Made by a program: the position numbers and the translations under genes. The notes under the pieces were generated by a model. That model was not told the DNA's origin, ran no database searches, and saw nothing but the letters and a program-made list of their open reading frames with translations. Shown in pieces: positions 43,395-52,101 of a stretch of DNA of 64,000 nt. The DNA comes from Crossiella sp. SN42 (GTDB lineage Bacteria; Actinomycetota; Actinomycetes; Mycobacteriales; Pseudonocardiaceae): NCBI RefSeq assembly GCF_023897065.1, contig NZ_JAMHIV010000033.1, positions 1 through 64,000 of the forward strand. Direction: 5' to 3'. Each line of letters begins with the position of its first letter. Position 1 is the stretch's first letter.

Positions 43395-43436
43395 TCAGCC
43401 ACAGTATCCCGATCTCACCCGGCCCAGCGAGGCACC

Positions 43437-44639
43437 TCAGAAGAAGGTCCCGGACCACGGCACGCGGTCGCTGGCGAACAACCGGTCGGCCTCGGCGAGG
43501 GCCTCCGGCGTGGTCACGGTGACCCGTCCGGCCGCGGCCAGCTGGCTCGGCCTGCTGTCGCCGAGGTAGATCATCGCGAGCACGTCGGCGTCGAGCTCCA
43601 GCTGCGCCGCCGCCTCGGTCCGGGCCACCCCGTCCGGGCTGATGAGGTAGTGGCCGGTGTTGCCGGGCAGGAACCGGTCCCGCACCGAGAGCACCACCGG
43701 CTCGGCCGCGCCGTAGGTCCGCGCGGCCAGTGCGGCGGGCACGTCGATGAGCCGGAGCCAGATCTCGTCGGTCACGCCGGTGGTGCGCACCGCGTCCCGG
43801 TCGGTCAGCAGCGCCTCCAGCGGCAGGTCCATGGCCAGCGGGTCGTCGGTGACCACCTCCACCGCCAGGTCCACGCCGAGCAGGAACCGCCACAGCCCGG
43901 CCTGCGCGCCGGGGTTGTCCGCGTGCAGGTCCCTGATCTCCAGGTAGCGGCCGCGCTCGTTGCGGCCGGTGGTGTACACCACGTAGCCGTCCGGTCCGGC
44001 CGGTCCGGTGTGCACCGCGCCGACCAGGTACTCATCGCCGCCGCGGTGCCGGGCCAGCGCCAGCGACCAGTAGTGCTCGGAACGCTCCTGCCAGCCGGGC
44101 CGGGAGCGGTCCAGTCCGTGGTAGACCGAGGGCAGCAGCGTCTCCAGCTCCTCCGGCGCGAGCAGCCGCACCTCGCCGGTGACCGGCGCGCATGGGTGCA
44201 GCTTGGCCCGCGCGGTGCGCACCGCCAGGTCGCGGCCCCTGCTGGCCACGCCGTAGCCGAAGCGCCCGTAGATGGCGGCCTCGCTGGCCCGCAGGCTGGC
44301 CAGCACCTCGCCGCGTTCGGCCAGGTCACGCAGCTGGCTGCGCATCAGCTCGGTGACCACCCCGCGCCGGGTGTGGTCGGCGCGCACCCCGACCCTGGTG
44401 ACCCCGGCGTGCGGCACCCCGGTCCGGCCGGGCACGGTCAGCGGCGCCGGGAACGAGGTGGTGGTGCCCACCAGCAGGTCGCCGCTGCGCACCCCCAGCG
44501 TGCGGCCGGGCACGTAGGCGCGCTGCGAGTGCTCCCACTGCTCGTCCGAAGCCGGCGGGTGGTGCATGGCGGCGCGGAAGAGGGTGTGCGCGGCCCGTAC
44601 CTCGGCCGCGGCCAGCACCTGTACCTCGTGATCGGTCAC
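43437..44639 (-). CDS. Eis-like GNAT N-acetyltransferase
   Basis: 400-residue protein with the Eis architecture: an N-terminal GNAT domain, a degenerate second GNAT domain and a C-terminal SCP2-like domain. The acetyl-CoA loop reads VRADHTRRGVVTELM, followed by LRASEAAIYGRFGYGVAS, and the chain ends in Phe as in mycobacterial Eis, where the terminal carboxylate takes part in catalysis. Relatives acetylate amines, including aminoglycosides. GTG 44639 lies back to back with the AraC cluster, 132 bp apart. Confidence 0.88.
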   Translation of the reverse strand: MTDHEVQVLAAAEVRAAHTLFRAAMHHPPASDEQWEHSQRAYVPGRTLGVRSGDLLVGTTTSFPAPLTVPGRTGVPHAGVTRVGVRADHTRRGVVTELMRSQLRDLAERGEVLASLRASEAAIYGRFGYGVASRGRDLAVRTARAKLHPCAPVTGEVRLLAPEELETLLPSVYHGLDRSRPGWQERSEHYWSLALARHRGGDEYLVGAVHTGPAGPDGYVVYTTGRNERGRYLEIRDLHADNPGAQAGLWRFLLGVDLAVEVVTDDPLAMDLPLEALLTDRDAVRTTGVTDEIWLRLIDVPAALAARTYGAAEPVVLSVRDRFLPGNTGHYLISPDGVARTEAAAQLELDADVLAMIYLGDSRPSQLAAAGRVTVTTPEALAEADRLFASDRVPWSGTFF

Positions 44640-44733
44640 CAGCCGATCGTGCCCCGCCCGCCTCGTTCTGACGAATGGTTTAACCGGCAGGACACTGCCA
44701 TTCACCCCCCTGCCCCGATTTCGGCATGCTTGG

Positions 44734-44775
44734 CTCAGGGGTCGTTTCGAACAAGCTCGGGGTGGGGAAGCATGA
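44734..44775 (+). repeat. Leader segment of AraC gene 1 (first copy of 42-bp repeat)
   Basis: The 42 bases before and including the start of AraC gene 1 recur at 45711-45752 with 36 identities and no gaps. The shared word TCGAACAAGCTCGGG is unbroken. Here the segment is non-coding leader. The GGTGGGGAAG before the ATG can serve as ribosome-binding site. Confidence 0.85.
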
Positions 44776-45752
44776 TCGAGACCTGGTTCCGGACCGCGGA
44801 CGTGCCCGCCGCCGAACGACTCGACTACTGGCGGGAGCTGGCCGCCCGCCTGTGCGGCGAGGCCGCCATCGAACCGCTGGCCCCCGGGGTGTTCCACGCC
44901 GAGATCCGGGCCCTGACCATGGGCGAGCTCGGCGTGGTGCTGGAGCACCAGTCGCCGTTCTCCCTGGTGCGCACCACCACGCACGTGCGCCGCGAGGACC
45001 CGGACCGCTGTTACCTGATCCTGCTCGAGGAGGGCTCGGTCGGTTTCGATCAGGACGGCCGCTCCGGGGTGCGCCGTCCTGGCGACCTGATCGTGCACCA
45101 CAGCAGGACCCCGTCGGTCACCCACGGTGGCACGGTCGGCCGGTCGATCAACTTGCACTTCCCGCGCACCCTGCTGCCACCGGTGGCCGGCGAGTTGCTG
45201 GGGGTCTGCTTACCCACGGGCGGCGGGCTCGGCGCGCTGGTCGCGGGCGCCCTGCGCGAACTGGCCGTGCTGCCCGGCGACCGCGATGAGGAGGCGCTCC
45301 GGCTGGCCGGGATCACCCTGGACCTGCTGGCCGCGCTCTGCCACCGGGAGCTGGGCACCGAACGCCCGGCCACCACCACCCCGGCCGCCCTGCTCGGCCA
45401 GGTGCGCGCCTTCGCCCAGAAGAACCTGGCCGATCCCGCGCTGGACCCCGCCATGATCGCCGCCGCGCACCACATCTCCGTGCGCTACCTGCACCGGCTC
45501 TTCCAACAGGAAGGCCAGACCGTGGCGGGCTGGATCAAGGACCAGCGCCTGGAACGCTGCCGCCGCGACCTCGCCGACCCCCTGCTGCGGGACCGGCCGG
45601 CGCACGCGGTGGCCCGCAGCTGGGGCTTCACCGACAGCGCCCACTTCAGCCGCGCGTTCCGCACCGCCTTCGGCCTGCCGCCCGGGGAGTACCGCAAGCT
45701 CGCGCAACCGCTCAATGATCGTCTCGAACAAGCTCGGGATGGGGCAGCATGA
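44772..45752 (+). CDS. AraC-family regulator, tandem paralogue 1
   Basis: 326-residue regulator: an N-terminal cupin-like AraC_binding domain (IETWFRTADVPAAERLDYWREL, then RCYLILLEEGSVGFDQDGR) and a C-terminal double helix-turn-helix (HHISVRYLHRLFQQEGQT, WGFTDSAHFSRAFRTAFG). It is the first of three paralogues linked by ATGA overlaps. Its last dozen residues (after KLAQP) are encoded by a second copy of its own upstream leader, a clear trace of how the tandem arose. A long open frame upstream is antisense to the Eis-like gene and is not coding. Confidence 0.9.
   Translation: MIETWFRTADVPAAERLDYWRELAARLCGEAAIEPLAPGVFHAEIRALTMGELGVVLEHQSPFSLVRTTTHVRREDPDRCYLILLEEGSVGFDQDGRSGVRRPGDLIVHHSRTPSVTHGGTVGRSINLHFPRTLLPPVAGELLGVCLPTGGGLGALVAGALRELAVLPGDRDEEALRLAGITLDLLAALCHRELGTERPATTTPAALLGQVRAFAQKNLADPALDPAMIAAAHHISVRYLHRLFQQEGQTVAGWIKDQRLERCRRDLADPLLRDRPAHAVARSWGFTDSAHFSRAFRTAFGLPPGEYRKLAQPLNDRLEQARDGAA
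45711..45752 (+). repeat. Second copy of the 42-bp leader, now coding
   Basis: Copy of 44734-44775 with 36 of 42 matches. It simultaneously encodes the C-terminal tail and stop of AraC gene 1 and supplies the ribosome-binding region and start of gene 2 (GATGGGGCAGCATGA). Confidence 0.85.
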
Positions 45753-46732
45753 TCGAGATCCGGTTCCGGACCGCGGACGTGCCCGCGGCCGAACGGTTCG
45801 ACTACTGGCACACGCTGGCCAGCAGCCTGTGCGGCGCGGCCCGCATCGACAACCCGGGGCCGGGCGACTTCCACGCCGAGGGCCGGGCCCTCAGCCTGGG
45901 CGCGATGGGCGTGGTCACCGACACCAAGTCGGCGTTCTCCATCGTGCGCACCCCCGCGCACGTGCGCAGGCACGACGAGGAGCGCTGCTACCTCACCCTG
46001 CTGGAGGAGGGCGTGGTCCGGTACGAACAGGACGGGCGGCAGATCGAGCTCACCCCGGGCAACCTGATCATCTACCCCTCCTCCGCGCCCTCGGTGACCG
46101 CGGCGGTGAACCACGGCCGCTCCAGCATCCTGCACTTCCCGCGCACCCTGCTGCCGCCGGTGGCCACCAGCCTCATCGCGAGCACGCTGTCCGCGCGCGG
46201 CAGCCTGGGCGCGCTGGTCGCGGGCAGCCTGCGGGAACTGGTCGCGCTGCCCGGCGACCGCGCCGAGGAGGCGGCCCGGCTGGCCGGGATCACCCTGGAC
46301 CTGCTGGCCGCGCTCTGCCACCGCGAGCTCGGCACCGAACGCCCAGCCACCACCACCCCGGCCGCCCTGCTCGGCCAGGTACGCGCCTTCGCCCAGCGGC
46401 ACCTGGCCGACCCCGGCCTTGACCCGGCCATGATCGCCGCCGCACACCACATCTCCGTGCGCTACCTGCACCGGCTCTTCCACCAGGAAGGCCAGACCGT
46501 GGCAGCCTGGATCAAGGACCAGCGCCTGGAACGCTGCCGCCGCGACCTGGCCAACCCCTTGCTGCGGGAGCGCACGGTGCGCGCGGTGGCCCACCGCTGG
46601 GGCTTCACCGACGCCGCGCACTTCACCCGCGCCTTCCGCGCCGCGTTCGGCCTGCCACCCGGGGAGTACCGCAAGCTCGCGCAACCGCCCAGGCAGCGCC
46701 CGCACAGCGCACCGGCCCAGGCGGACCGATGA
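45749..46732 (+). CDS. AraC-family regulator, tandem paralogue 2
   Basis: 327 residues, very similar to paralogue 1 over the start (IEIRFRTADVPAAERFDYW), the linker (AGITLDLLAALCHRELGTERP) and the DNA-binding domain (HHISVRYLHRLFHQEGQT). The middle of the ligand domain is more divergent, as expected if the copies now answer different effectors. Its ATG overlaps the stop of gene 1, and its own stop overlaps the start of gene 3. Confidence 0.9.
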   Translation: MIEIRFRTADVPAAERFDYWHTLASSLCGAARIDNPGPGDFHAEGRALSLGAMGVVTDTKSAFSIVRTPAHVRRHDEERCYLTLLEEGVVRYEQDGRQIELTPGNLIIYPSSAPSVTAAVNHGRSSILHFPRTLLPPVATSLIASTLSARGSLGALVAGSLRELVALPGDRAEEAARLAGITLDLLAALCHRELGTERPATTTPAALLGQVRAFAQRHLADPGLDPAMIAAAHHISVRYLHRLFHQEGQTVAAWIKDQRLERCRRDLANPLLRERTVRAVAHRWGFTDAAHFTRAFRAAFGLPPGEYRKLAQPPRQRPHSAPAQADR

Positions 46733-47688
46733 TCGAGACCTGGCTGCGAACGGACGACCTGCCCGCCGAGGAGCGGCTCCCGCACTGGCACCGCCTCGCC
46801 GAGATCGGCTGGGGCCCGACCACGGTCAGCGTGCCGGAGGCCGCCGAGTTCCGCAGCACCAGCCGGGCGCTGCGCCTGGGCAGCCTGGTGATGACCGTCG
46901 AGGACTTGCAGCCGGTGCACCTGGCGCGCTCCCAGGCCCAGGTCCGCTGCTCCGACCCGGAACGCTGGCACCTGGTCCTGCTCGCCGAGGGCGTCTGCCG
47001 GTTCGCCCAGGACGGCCGCGCCGACGAGTTCAGCGCGGGCGACCTGCTGCTGCACCACACCTCCGCCCCGTTCACCGGCGAGGTGACCGCCTCGACCTCG
47101 CTGTTCCTGCAGTTCCCGCGCAAGCTGGGGCTCACCGGCCTGGAGTCGCTGACCTCGACCCGGATCCCGGCCGACCGCGGCATCGGCGCCCTGGTCGCGG
47201 GCTGCCTGCGGGAGCTGGGCGGACTGCCCGCGGGCCGGGCCGCCGAGGCCGACCGGCTGGCCGGGGCCACCCTGGACCTGCTCAACGTGCTCAGCGCGCG
47301 GGTGCGGGGCACGCCGAGCGCGCCGGAGGCCCACCCGGCGGCGCTGTACGCCGCGGTGTGCGCGTTCATCCGGGCCAACCTGGCCGATCCCGCGCTGGAC
47401 CCGGCCATGATCGCCGCCGCGCACCACATCTCCGTGCGCTACCTGCACCGGCTCTTCCAGCAAGAAGGCCAGACCGTGGCGGCCTGGATCCGGGACCAGC
47501 GGCTGGAACGCTGCCGCCGCGACCTGGCCGACCCGCTGCTGCGGGACCGGCCGGCGCACGCGGTGGCCCGCCGCTGGGGTTTCACCGACGGCGCGCACTT
47601 CACCAGGGTCTTCCGCGCCGCCTTCGGCCTGCCGCCGGGTGCTTACCGCAGGCTCGTCCAGGCCGGTTCACTGAGCCGGACGGAGTAG
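46729..47688 (+). CDS. AraC-family regulator, tandem paralogue 3
   Basis: 319 residues. The N-terminal ligand domain is much more diverged (IETWLRTDDLPAEERLPHWHRL), but the DNA encoding the helix-turn-helix region is nearly identical to copies 1 and 2 (HHISVRYLHRLFQQEGQT, LADPLLRDRPAHAVARRWGFTD). This points to gene conversion or selection for one shared DNA site. ATG 46729 overlaps the stop of gene 2. Confidence 0.9.
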   Translation: MIETWLRTDDLPAEERLPHWHRLAEIGWGPTTVSVPEAAEFRSTSRALRLGSLVMTVEDLQPVHLARSQAQVRCSDPERWHLVLLAEGVCRFAQDGRADEFSAGDLLLHHTSAPFTGEVTASTSLFLQFPRKLGLTGLESLTSTRIPADRGIGALVAGCLRELGGLPAGRAAEADRLAGATLDLLNVLSARVRGTPSAPEAHPAALYAAVCAFIRANLADPALDPAMIAAAHHISVRYLHRLFQQEGQTVAAWIRDQRLERCRRDLADPLLRDRPAHAVARRWGFTDGAHFTRVFRAAFGLPPGAYRRLVQAGSLSRTE

Positions 47689-47975
47689 TCCGTTGTGCCC
47701 GCACGGTCAAGGCCGGTGCGTTGGCAGTCAACGACGCCGGGTCCGGATTCGACCAGGATTGCTGACACGCGGGCGGCACGCTCCTGGGGAGGAAGCCCCG
47801 CCCGCCTGGACCGGCGCGGAGGCGTTCCTGGGGGCCGCCGACGCGCTGGTCCGCACCTACTCGCCGGACGGCCCCCCAGTGGCCGCGCCCGGTGGGGCCG
47901 GGTCAGGGCTGCCACCTGGCCCGCGCGCCGACCCCGCACGCCGGGCGGGCTCGGGGTCGGCGCTCCCACCCGGTC
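47689..47975. other. Spacer with a possible gene remnant
   Basis: 287 bp between AraC gene 3 and the convergent DUF4333 gene. A plus-strand stretch from about 47810 to 47880 reads AWTGAEAFLGAADALVRTY, which has protein-like composition but no start or good context, so it may be a relic. Inverted GC-rich words around 47910-47960 could act as a terminator. Confidence 0.35.
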
Positions 47976-48749
47976 TCACTTGGGCAGGCTGACCTCGTAG
48001 ATCGCGTCGCTGTTCTTGACCGTGATGGTCACGGTCTTCTCCTTGCCGTCGATCTTGACCTTGCAGTCGAAGGTCGAGCCCTGGGTGACGGCCTGGCCGG
48101 AGGGGCAGGTGGCGCCCTCCACCTTCTGCACGTTGTACTTCTCGGTGAGGATCTTCTTCACGCCCTCCTGCACGGCGTTCTCGTCGAAGACCTTCTTCAG
48201 GAACCAGCCGGGCCAGACGAAGCCGAGCACCGCGACCGCGGCCACCAGCAGCACCGCCAGGCCGCCGAGGATCAGCGGCAGCGCGGACTTCTTCCTCGGG
48301 CCGCTCGGCGGCTGCCCGTAACCGGGCTGCTCGCCGTAGCCGGGCTGGCCGTACTGACCGGGCTGTCCCGGCTGGCCGGGGAACCCTTGCTGCGGCTGGC
48401 CATAGGGACCGGTCGCCTGACCCGGCTGCGGCTGCCCGTACTGACCAGGCTGCGGCTGACCGGGCTGGGACTGACCGGGCTGCTGGCCGTACTGGCCGGG
48501 CTGCGGCTGGTTCGGGTCCGGCTGGCCGTACTGTCCGGGCTGCTGCCCGTAGCCGGGCTGCTGACCGTACTGGCCCGGCTGCGGCTGCTGCGGGTAACCG
48601 GGCTGCTGGCCGTACCCCGGCTGGCCGGGCTGCTGGCCCTCGGCCGGGAAACCACCGGAGGGGGTGCCCTGGCCAGGACCCGAGCCGTACGGCTGCTGGC
48701 CCCACTGCTGCGGGTTGTTCTCCCCGGGCGGGCCATACGGGCTGGTCAT
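47976..48749 (-). CDS. DUF4333 membrane protein with Pro/Gly/Gln repeats
   Basis: 257 residues: a cytoplasmic N-terminus of about 150 residues made of [13 protein letters not shown]-type repeats, one membrane segment (about 159-182, [23 protein letters not shown]) and an outer DUF4333 domain with two cysteines (ATCPSGQ, FDCKVK), which likely form a disulfide. GGAGG six bases before ATG 48749 supports the start. Such low-complexity cytoplasmic tails often mediate clustering. The role is unknown. Confidence 0.87.
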   Translation of the reverse strand: MTSPYGPPGENNPQQWGQQPYGSGPGQGTPSGGFPAEGQQPGQPGYGQQPGYPQQPQPGQYGQQPGYGQQPGQYGQPDPNQPQPGQYGQQPGQSQPGQPQPGQYGQPQPGQATGPYGQPQQGFPGQPGQPGQYGQPGYGEQPGYGQPPSGPRKKSALPLILGGLAVLLVAAVAVLGFVWPGWFLKKVFDENAVQEGVKKILTEKYNVQKVEGATCPSGQAVTQGSTFDCKVKIDGKEKTVTITVKNSDAIYEVSLPK

Positions 48750-48852
48750 CCTGCGCCTCCGTGTTCGTGGTTGGCGCGGCCGTTCCGCACGCGCTGCGGG
48801 CGATCAAACCACAGCCGGACCGGCTGTACCCGGCCGACTGACCAAGTTGCCA

Positions 48853-51639
48853 TCAGGTCACCATCGCCACCACGCCACGGCGGATGGACGCGGCGGCCTT
48901 GATCGCGGTGGCGCCGATCGGGTCCTCCCCGCCGAGCACGTCCCTGAGCTGCTCCAACAGGTCCACCACCTGCCGGCACCAGCGCACGAAGTCACCGGCG
49001 GAAAGCTCCTGCCCGTTGGCCTCGGCCGCGCTGAGCACCTTCTCCAGTGATTCCCCGCGCGCCCACCGGTAGACCGGCCAAGCGAACCCGGCGTCGGGCT
49101 CCCTGGTGCGGTCCAGGCGGTGGCGGCGCTCGTCGTCCTCCAGCTCGGCCCAGATGCGCATGGTGTTGTCCAGCGCCTCGGCCACCCCGCCACCGGGCAG
49201 CCGGGGCTGGGTCGGCGCGTCCCGGCGGGACTCGAAGACCAGCGCGGAGACCACCGCGGCCAGCTCGGCCGGGTCCAGGTGCCGCCAGGCCCCGGTGCGC
49301 AGGCACTCCGCGGCCAGCAGGTCGGACTCGCTGTAGAGCCGGGTCAGCCGCCGCCCGTGCTCGGTGACGATCTCGCCCACCTCGTCCTCGGTGCGCGGGG
49401 CCCGCAGATAGCCGCGTTCGCGCAGCAGCGCGCGGATCCGGTCGAAGGCGCGGGCCAGCGAGTGCGTGGTGGCCGCGACCTGGCGTTCCAGCTTCTCGGT
49501 CTCGGCCTGCAACCGGTGGAAGCGCTCGCCCCAGCGGGCGTGCTGCTCCCGGTCCTCGCAGGCGTGGCAGGGGTGCGCGCGCAGCGCCCGGCGCAGGGTG
49601 GCCAGCTCGGCGTCCTCCACCGCGCCGCCGGAGGAGCGGCGCCTGCCGCGGCCGGGCGGCTGGATGCCGGTGTTGCGCAGGGTCGCGGCCAGGTCCCGGC
49701 GGCTGCGCGGGGACCGCACGTCGACCTGCTTGGGCAGCCGTACCCAGCCCAGCGACTCCACCACCGACGGGAAGTCGTGCACGGACAGCCGCCCGGCCCA
49801 GCGGTCCTCGGTGACCACCAGCGGCCTGGGGTCCCCGTTGGGGTCCAGGCCGGGGTCGATCACCAGGGCCAGCCCGCTGCGCCTGCCGGAGGGCACCTCG
49901 ATGACATCGCCCTTGCGCAGCTTCTCCAGCGACGCCGCCGCCTCCGAGCGGCGCACCGTGCTGCTCTGCCGGGCGAGGGTCTTCTCCCGCTCGGAGAGGC
50001 GCTTGCGCAGGCCGGCGTAGTCGCTGAAGTCGCCGAGGTGGCAGGTCATCGACTCCGCGTACCCGGCCAGGCCCTCCTTGTTGCGCTCGATCCGCCTGGC
50101 CAGCCCGACCACCGAACGGTCGGCCTGGAACTGGGCGAAGGACTGTTCGAGCAGCTCGCGGGCGGCCGCCGCGCCGACCCGCTGCACCAGGTTGACCGCC
50201 ATGTTGTAGCCGGGCTTGAACGAGGAGCGCAGCGGATAGGTGCGGGTGGAGGCCAGGCCGCCGACCTGCCGCGGGTCCATGCCGGGCTGCCAGACCACCA
50301 CGGCGTGGCCCTCGATGTCGATGCCGCGCCGCCCGGCCCGCCCGGTGAGCTGGGTGTACTCGCCGGGGGTGAGGTCGACGTGCGCCTCGCCGTTGTACTT
50401 GACCAGCTTCTCCAGCACCACGGTCCGCGCGGGCATGTTGATGCCCAGCGCCAGGGTCTCGGTGGCGAAGACGACCCGGACCAGGCCGCGGACGAACAGC
50501 TCCTCCACGGTCTCCTTGAACGCGGGCAGCAGCCCGGCGTGGTGGCTGGCGATGCCGCGTTCCAGCGCCTCGCGCCATTCCCAGAAGCCCAGCACGGCCA
50601 GGTCGTGCTCGGGCAGGCCGCCGGTCTTGGCCGCGATGATCGCCCTGATCTCGGCCACCTCGGCCTCGGTGGTCAGCCGCAGCCCCGAGCGCACGCACTG
50701 GTTCATCGCCGCGTCGCAGCCGTTGCGGCTGAAGATGAACACGATCGCCGGCAGCAGGCCCTGGGAGTCGAGCTGGCGGATCACGTCGTTGCGCGAGGGC
50801 GGCCGGAAGGTGCCCGCCCTGGGCCCGTGCCCGCCGCGCCGGTCCTGCCGCGGCCTGCCCCAGGGCAGGTGCCGCCGCTCCATCTCCTGGGTGTGCCGGT
50901 TGAGCTCGGGGTTGATCCGGATGTGGCCTTCGCGGGAGTCCTCGGCGAAGAGGTCCATCAGCCGGTTGCCGACCTGCATGTGCTGCCACAGCGGCACCGG
51001 CCGGTGCTCGTCCACCACCACGGTGGTGTCCCCGCGCACCTCGACCAGCCATTCGCCGAACTCCTCGGCGTTGCTGACGGTGGCCGACAGGCCGGTGATG
51101 CGCACCTGCTCGGGCAGGTGCAGGATGACCTCTTCCCAGACCGCGCCGCGGAAGCGGTCGGCCAGGTAGTGCACCTCGTCCATGACCACGTAGCCGAGGT
51201 TGTCCAGCGCCCTGGAGCCCGCGTAGATCATGTTGCGGAGCACCTCGGTGGTCATGATCACCACCGGCGCGTCCCCGTTGATCGAGGTGTCCCCGGTGAG
51301 CAGCCCGACCTGCTTGGGCCCGTACCTGGCGGCCAGGTCGGCGTGCTTCTGGTTGGACAACGCCTTGATCGGCGTGGTGTAGAAGCACTTCTTGCCCTCG
51401 GCCAGGGCCAGGTGCACGGCGAACTCGCCGACGATGGTCTTGCCCGCGCCGGTGGGCGCGCACACGAGCACACCGTGTCCGTCCTCCAGCGCCTCGCAGG
51501 AGCGGCGCTGGAAGGGGTCCAGTTCGAAGGACAGTCCCGCGATGAAGTCGGTCAGCTTCGGATAGGCGGACCGGCGGCGGGCTGCGGCGAAGGCCTCCGA
51601 GGGAGACCTGCCTGAGTCGGAGGAAGGGCTTGCTGCCAC
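48853..51639 (-). CDS. helY: Ski2-like DEAD/DEAH-box RNA helicase
   Basis: 928-residue superfamily 2 helicase of the HelY/Mtr4 type. Motif I is CAPTGAGKT, motif II DEVH in VMDEVHYLAD, motif III SAT, motif V ATETLALGINMPAR and motif VI QLTGRAGRRG. The C-terminal third is the Ski2-specific helical bundle. An insert rich in Arg and Gly (about 250-280) lies between the two RecA domains. It probably unwinds structured RNA. It sits downstream of tatA-tatC, the usual actinobacterial order. GTG 51639 is the start. Confidence 0.93.
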   Translation of the reverse strand: MAASPSSDSGRSPSEAFAAARRRSAYPKLTDFIAGLSFELDPFQRRSCEALEDGHGVLVCAPTGAGKTIVGEFAVHLALAEGKKCFYTTPIKALSNQKHADLAARYGPKQVGLLTGDTSINGDAPVVIMTTEVLRNMIYAGSRALDNLGYVVMDEVHYLADRFRGAVWEEVILHLPEQVRITGLSATVSNAEEFGEWLVEVRGDTTVVVDEHRPVPLWQHMQVGNRLMDLFAEDSREGHIRINPELNRHTQEMERRHLPWGRPRQDRRGGHGPRAGTFRPPSRNDVIRQLDSQGLLPAIVFIFSRNGCDAAMNQCVRSGLRLTTEAEVAEIRAIIAAKTGGLPEHDLAVLGFWEWREALERGIASHHAGLLPAFKETVEELFVRGLVRVVFATETLALGINMPARTVVLEKLVKYNGEAHVDLTPGEYTQLTGRAGRRGIDIEGHAVVVWQPGMDPRQVGGLASTRTYPLRSSFKPGYNMAVNLVQRVGAAAARELLEQSFAQFQADRSVVGLARRIERNKEGLAGYAESMTCHLGDFSDYAGLRKRLSEREKTLARQSSTVRRSEAAASLEKLRKGDVIEVPSGRRSGLALVIDPGLDPNGDPRPLVVTEDRWAGRLSVHDFPSVVESLGWVRLPKQVDVRSPRSRRDLAATLRNTGIQPPGRGRRRSSGGAVEDAELATLRRALRAHPCHACEDREQHARWGERFHRLQAETEKLERQVAATTHSLARAFDRIRALLRERGYLRAPRTEDEVGEIVTEHGRRLTRLYSESDLLAAECLRTGAWRHLDPAELAAVVSALVFESRRDAPTQPRLPGGGVAEALDNTMRIWAELEDDERRHRLDRTREPDAGFAWPVYRWARGESLEKVLSAAEANGQELSAGDFVRWCRQVVDLLEQLRDVLGGEDPIGATAIKAAASIRRGVVAMVT

Positions 51640-51668
51640 CTGTTCAGACTTTCACACGTCCCCGACAG

Positions 51669-52067
51669 TCACCGCGCGAAGTACCGGTTGGCCTCCGGAC
51701 GCCAGGCGAGCACGACCGGCAGCGTGGCGATCGCCAGCAGCCCGAGCTCCGGGAGCAGGTCGCTGGTGGGTACCGGGAGCCCGCGGATCAGGTGCATCAG
51801 GCGATAGAGCACGTACAGCACCAGGTACACCGTGATCAGGACCCTGGCCCAGTTCCGCCCGCGGTGGAACGCCCTGGTCAGCCACCACAGCAGCAAGCTC
51901 AGGACGACGATGCCGACCAGCGTCACCAGGGAGGGCAGCAGGCGGTTGTCCGAGATCGCCAGGGTCAGCAGCGCCAGTCCCAGCGAGACCACCGCGGGCA
52001 CGGCGAAGAGCACGGCGGCCACGGTGACGATGCCGGGCGGGGCGGTCTGCACGGGAGACTGGCTCAC
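51669..52067 (-). CDS. Small four-helix membrane protein
   Basis: 132 residues with four hydrophobic segments (about 12-36, 44-63, 76-92, 105-122) and little else. No recognised family. It sits between helY and a lipid-kinase-like gene in the same orientation. The first codon is GTG 52067. Confidence 0.72.
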   Translation of the reverse strand: MSQSPVQTAPPGIVTVAAVLFAVPAVVSLGLALLTLAISDNRLLPSLVTLVGIVVLSLLLWWLTRAFHRGRNWARVLITVYLVLYVLYRLMHLIRGLPVPTSDLLPELGLLAIATLPVVLAWRPEANRYFAR

Positions 52068-52101
52068 CAGGCGGAATCTAGGGCAGCGGCCTGTCAGCGC
52101 G

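Noticed and set aside
42267-44771. 835-codon open extension in front of AraC gene 1
   Set aside because: It is antisense to two minus-strand genes and is a by-product of high GC content.
47693-47992. Plus-strand gene of about 99 residues after AraC gene 3
   Set aside because: Protein-like only in a short middle part, no start context, and the end overlaps the DUF4333 gene; treated as a relic at most.
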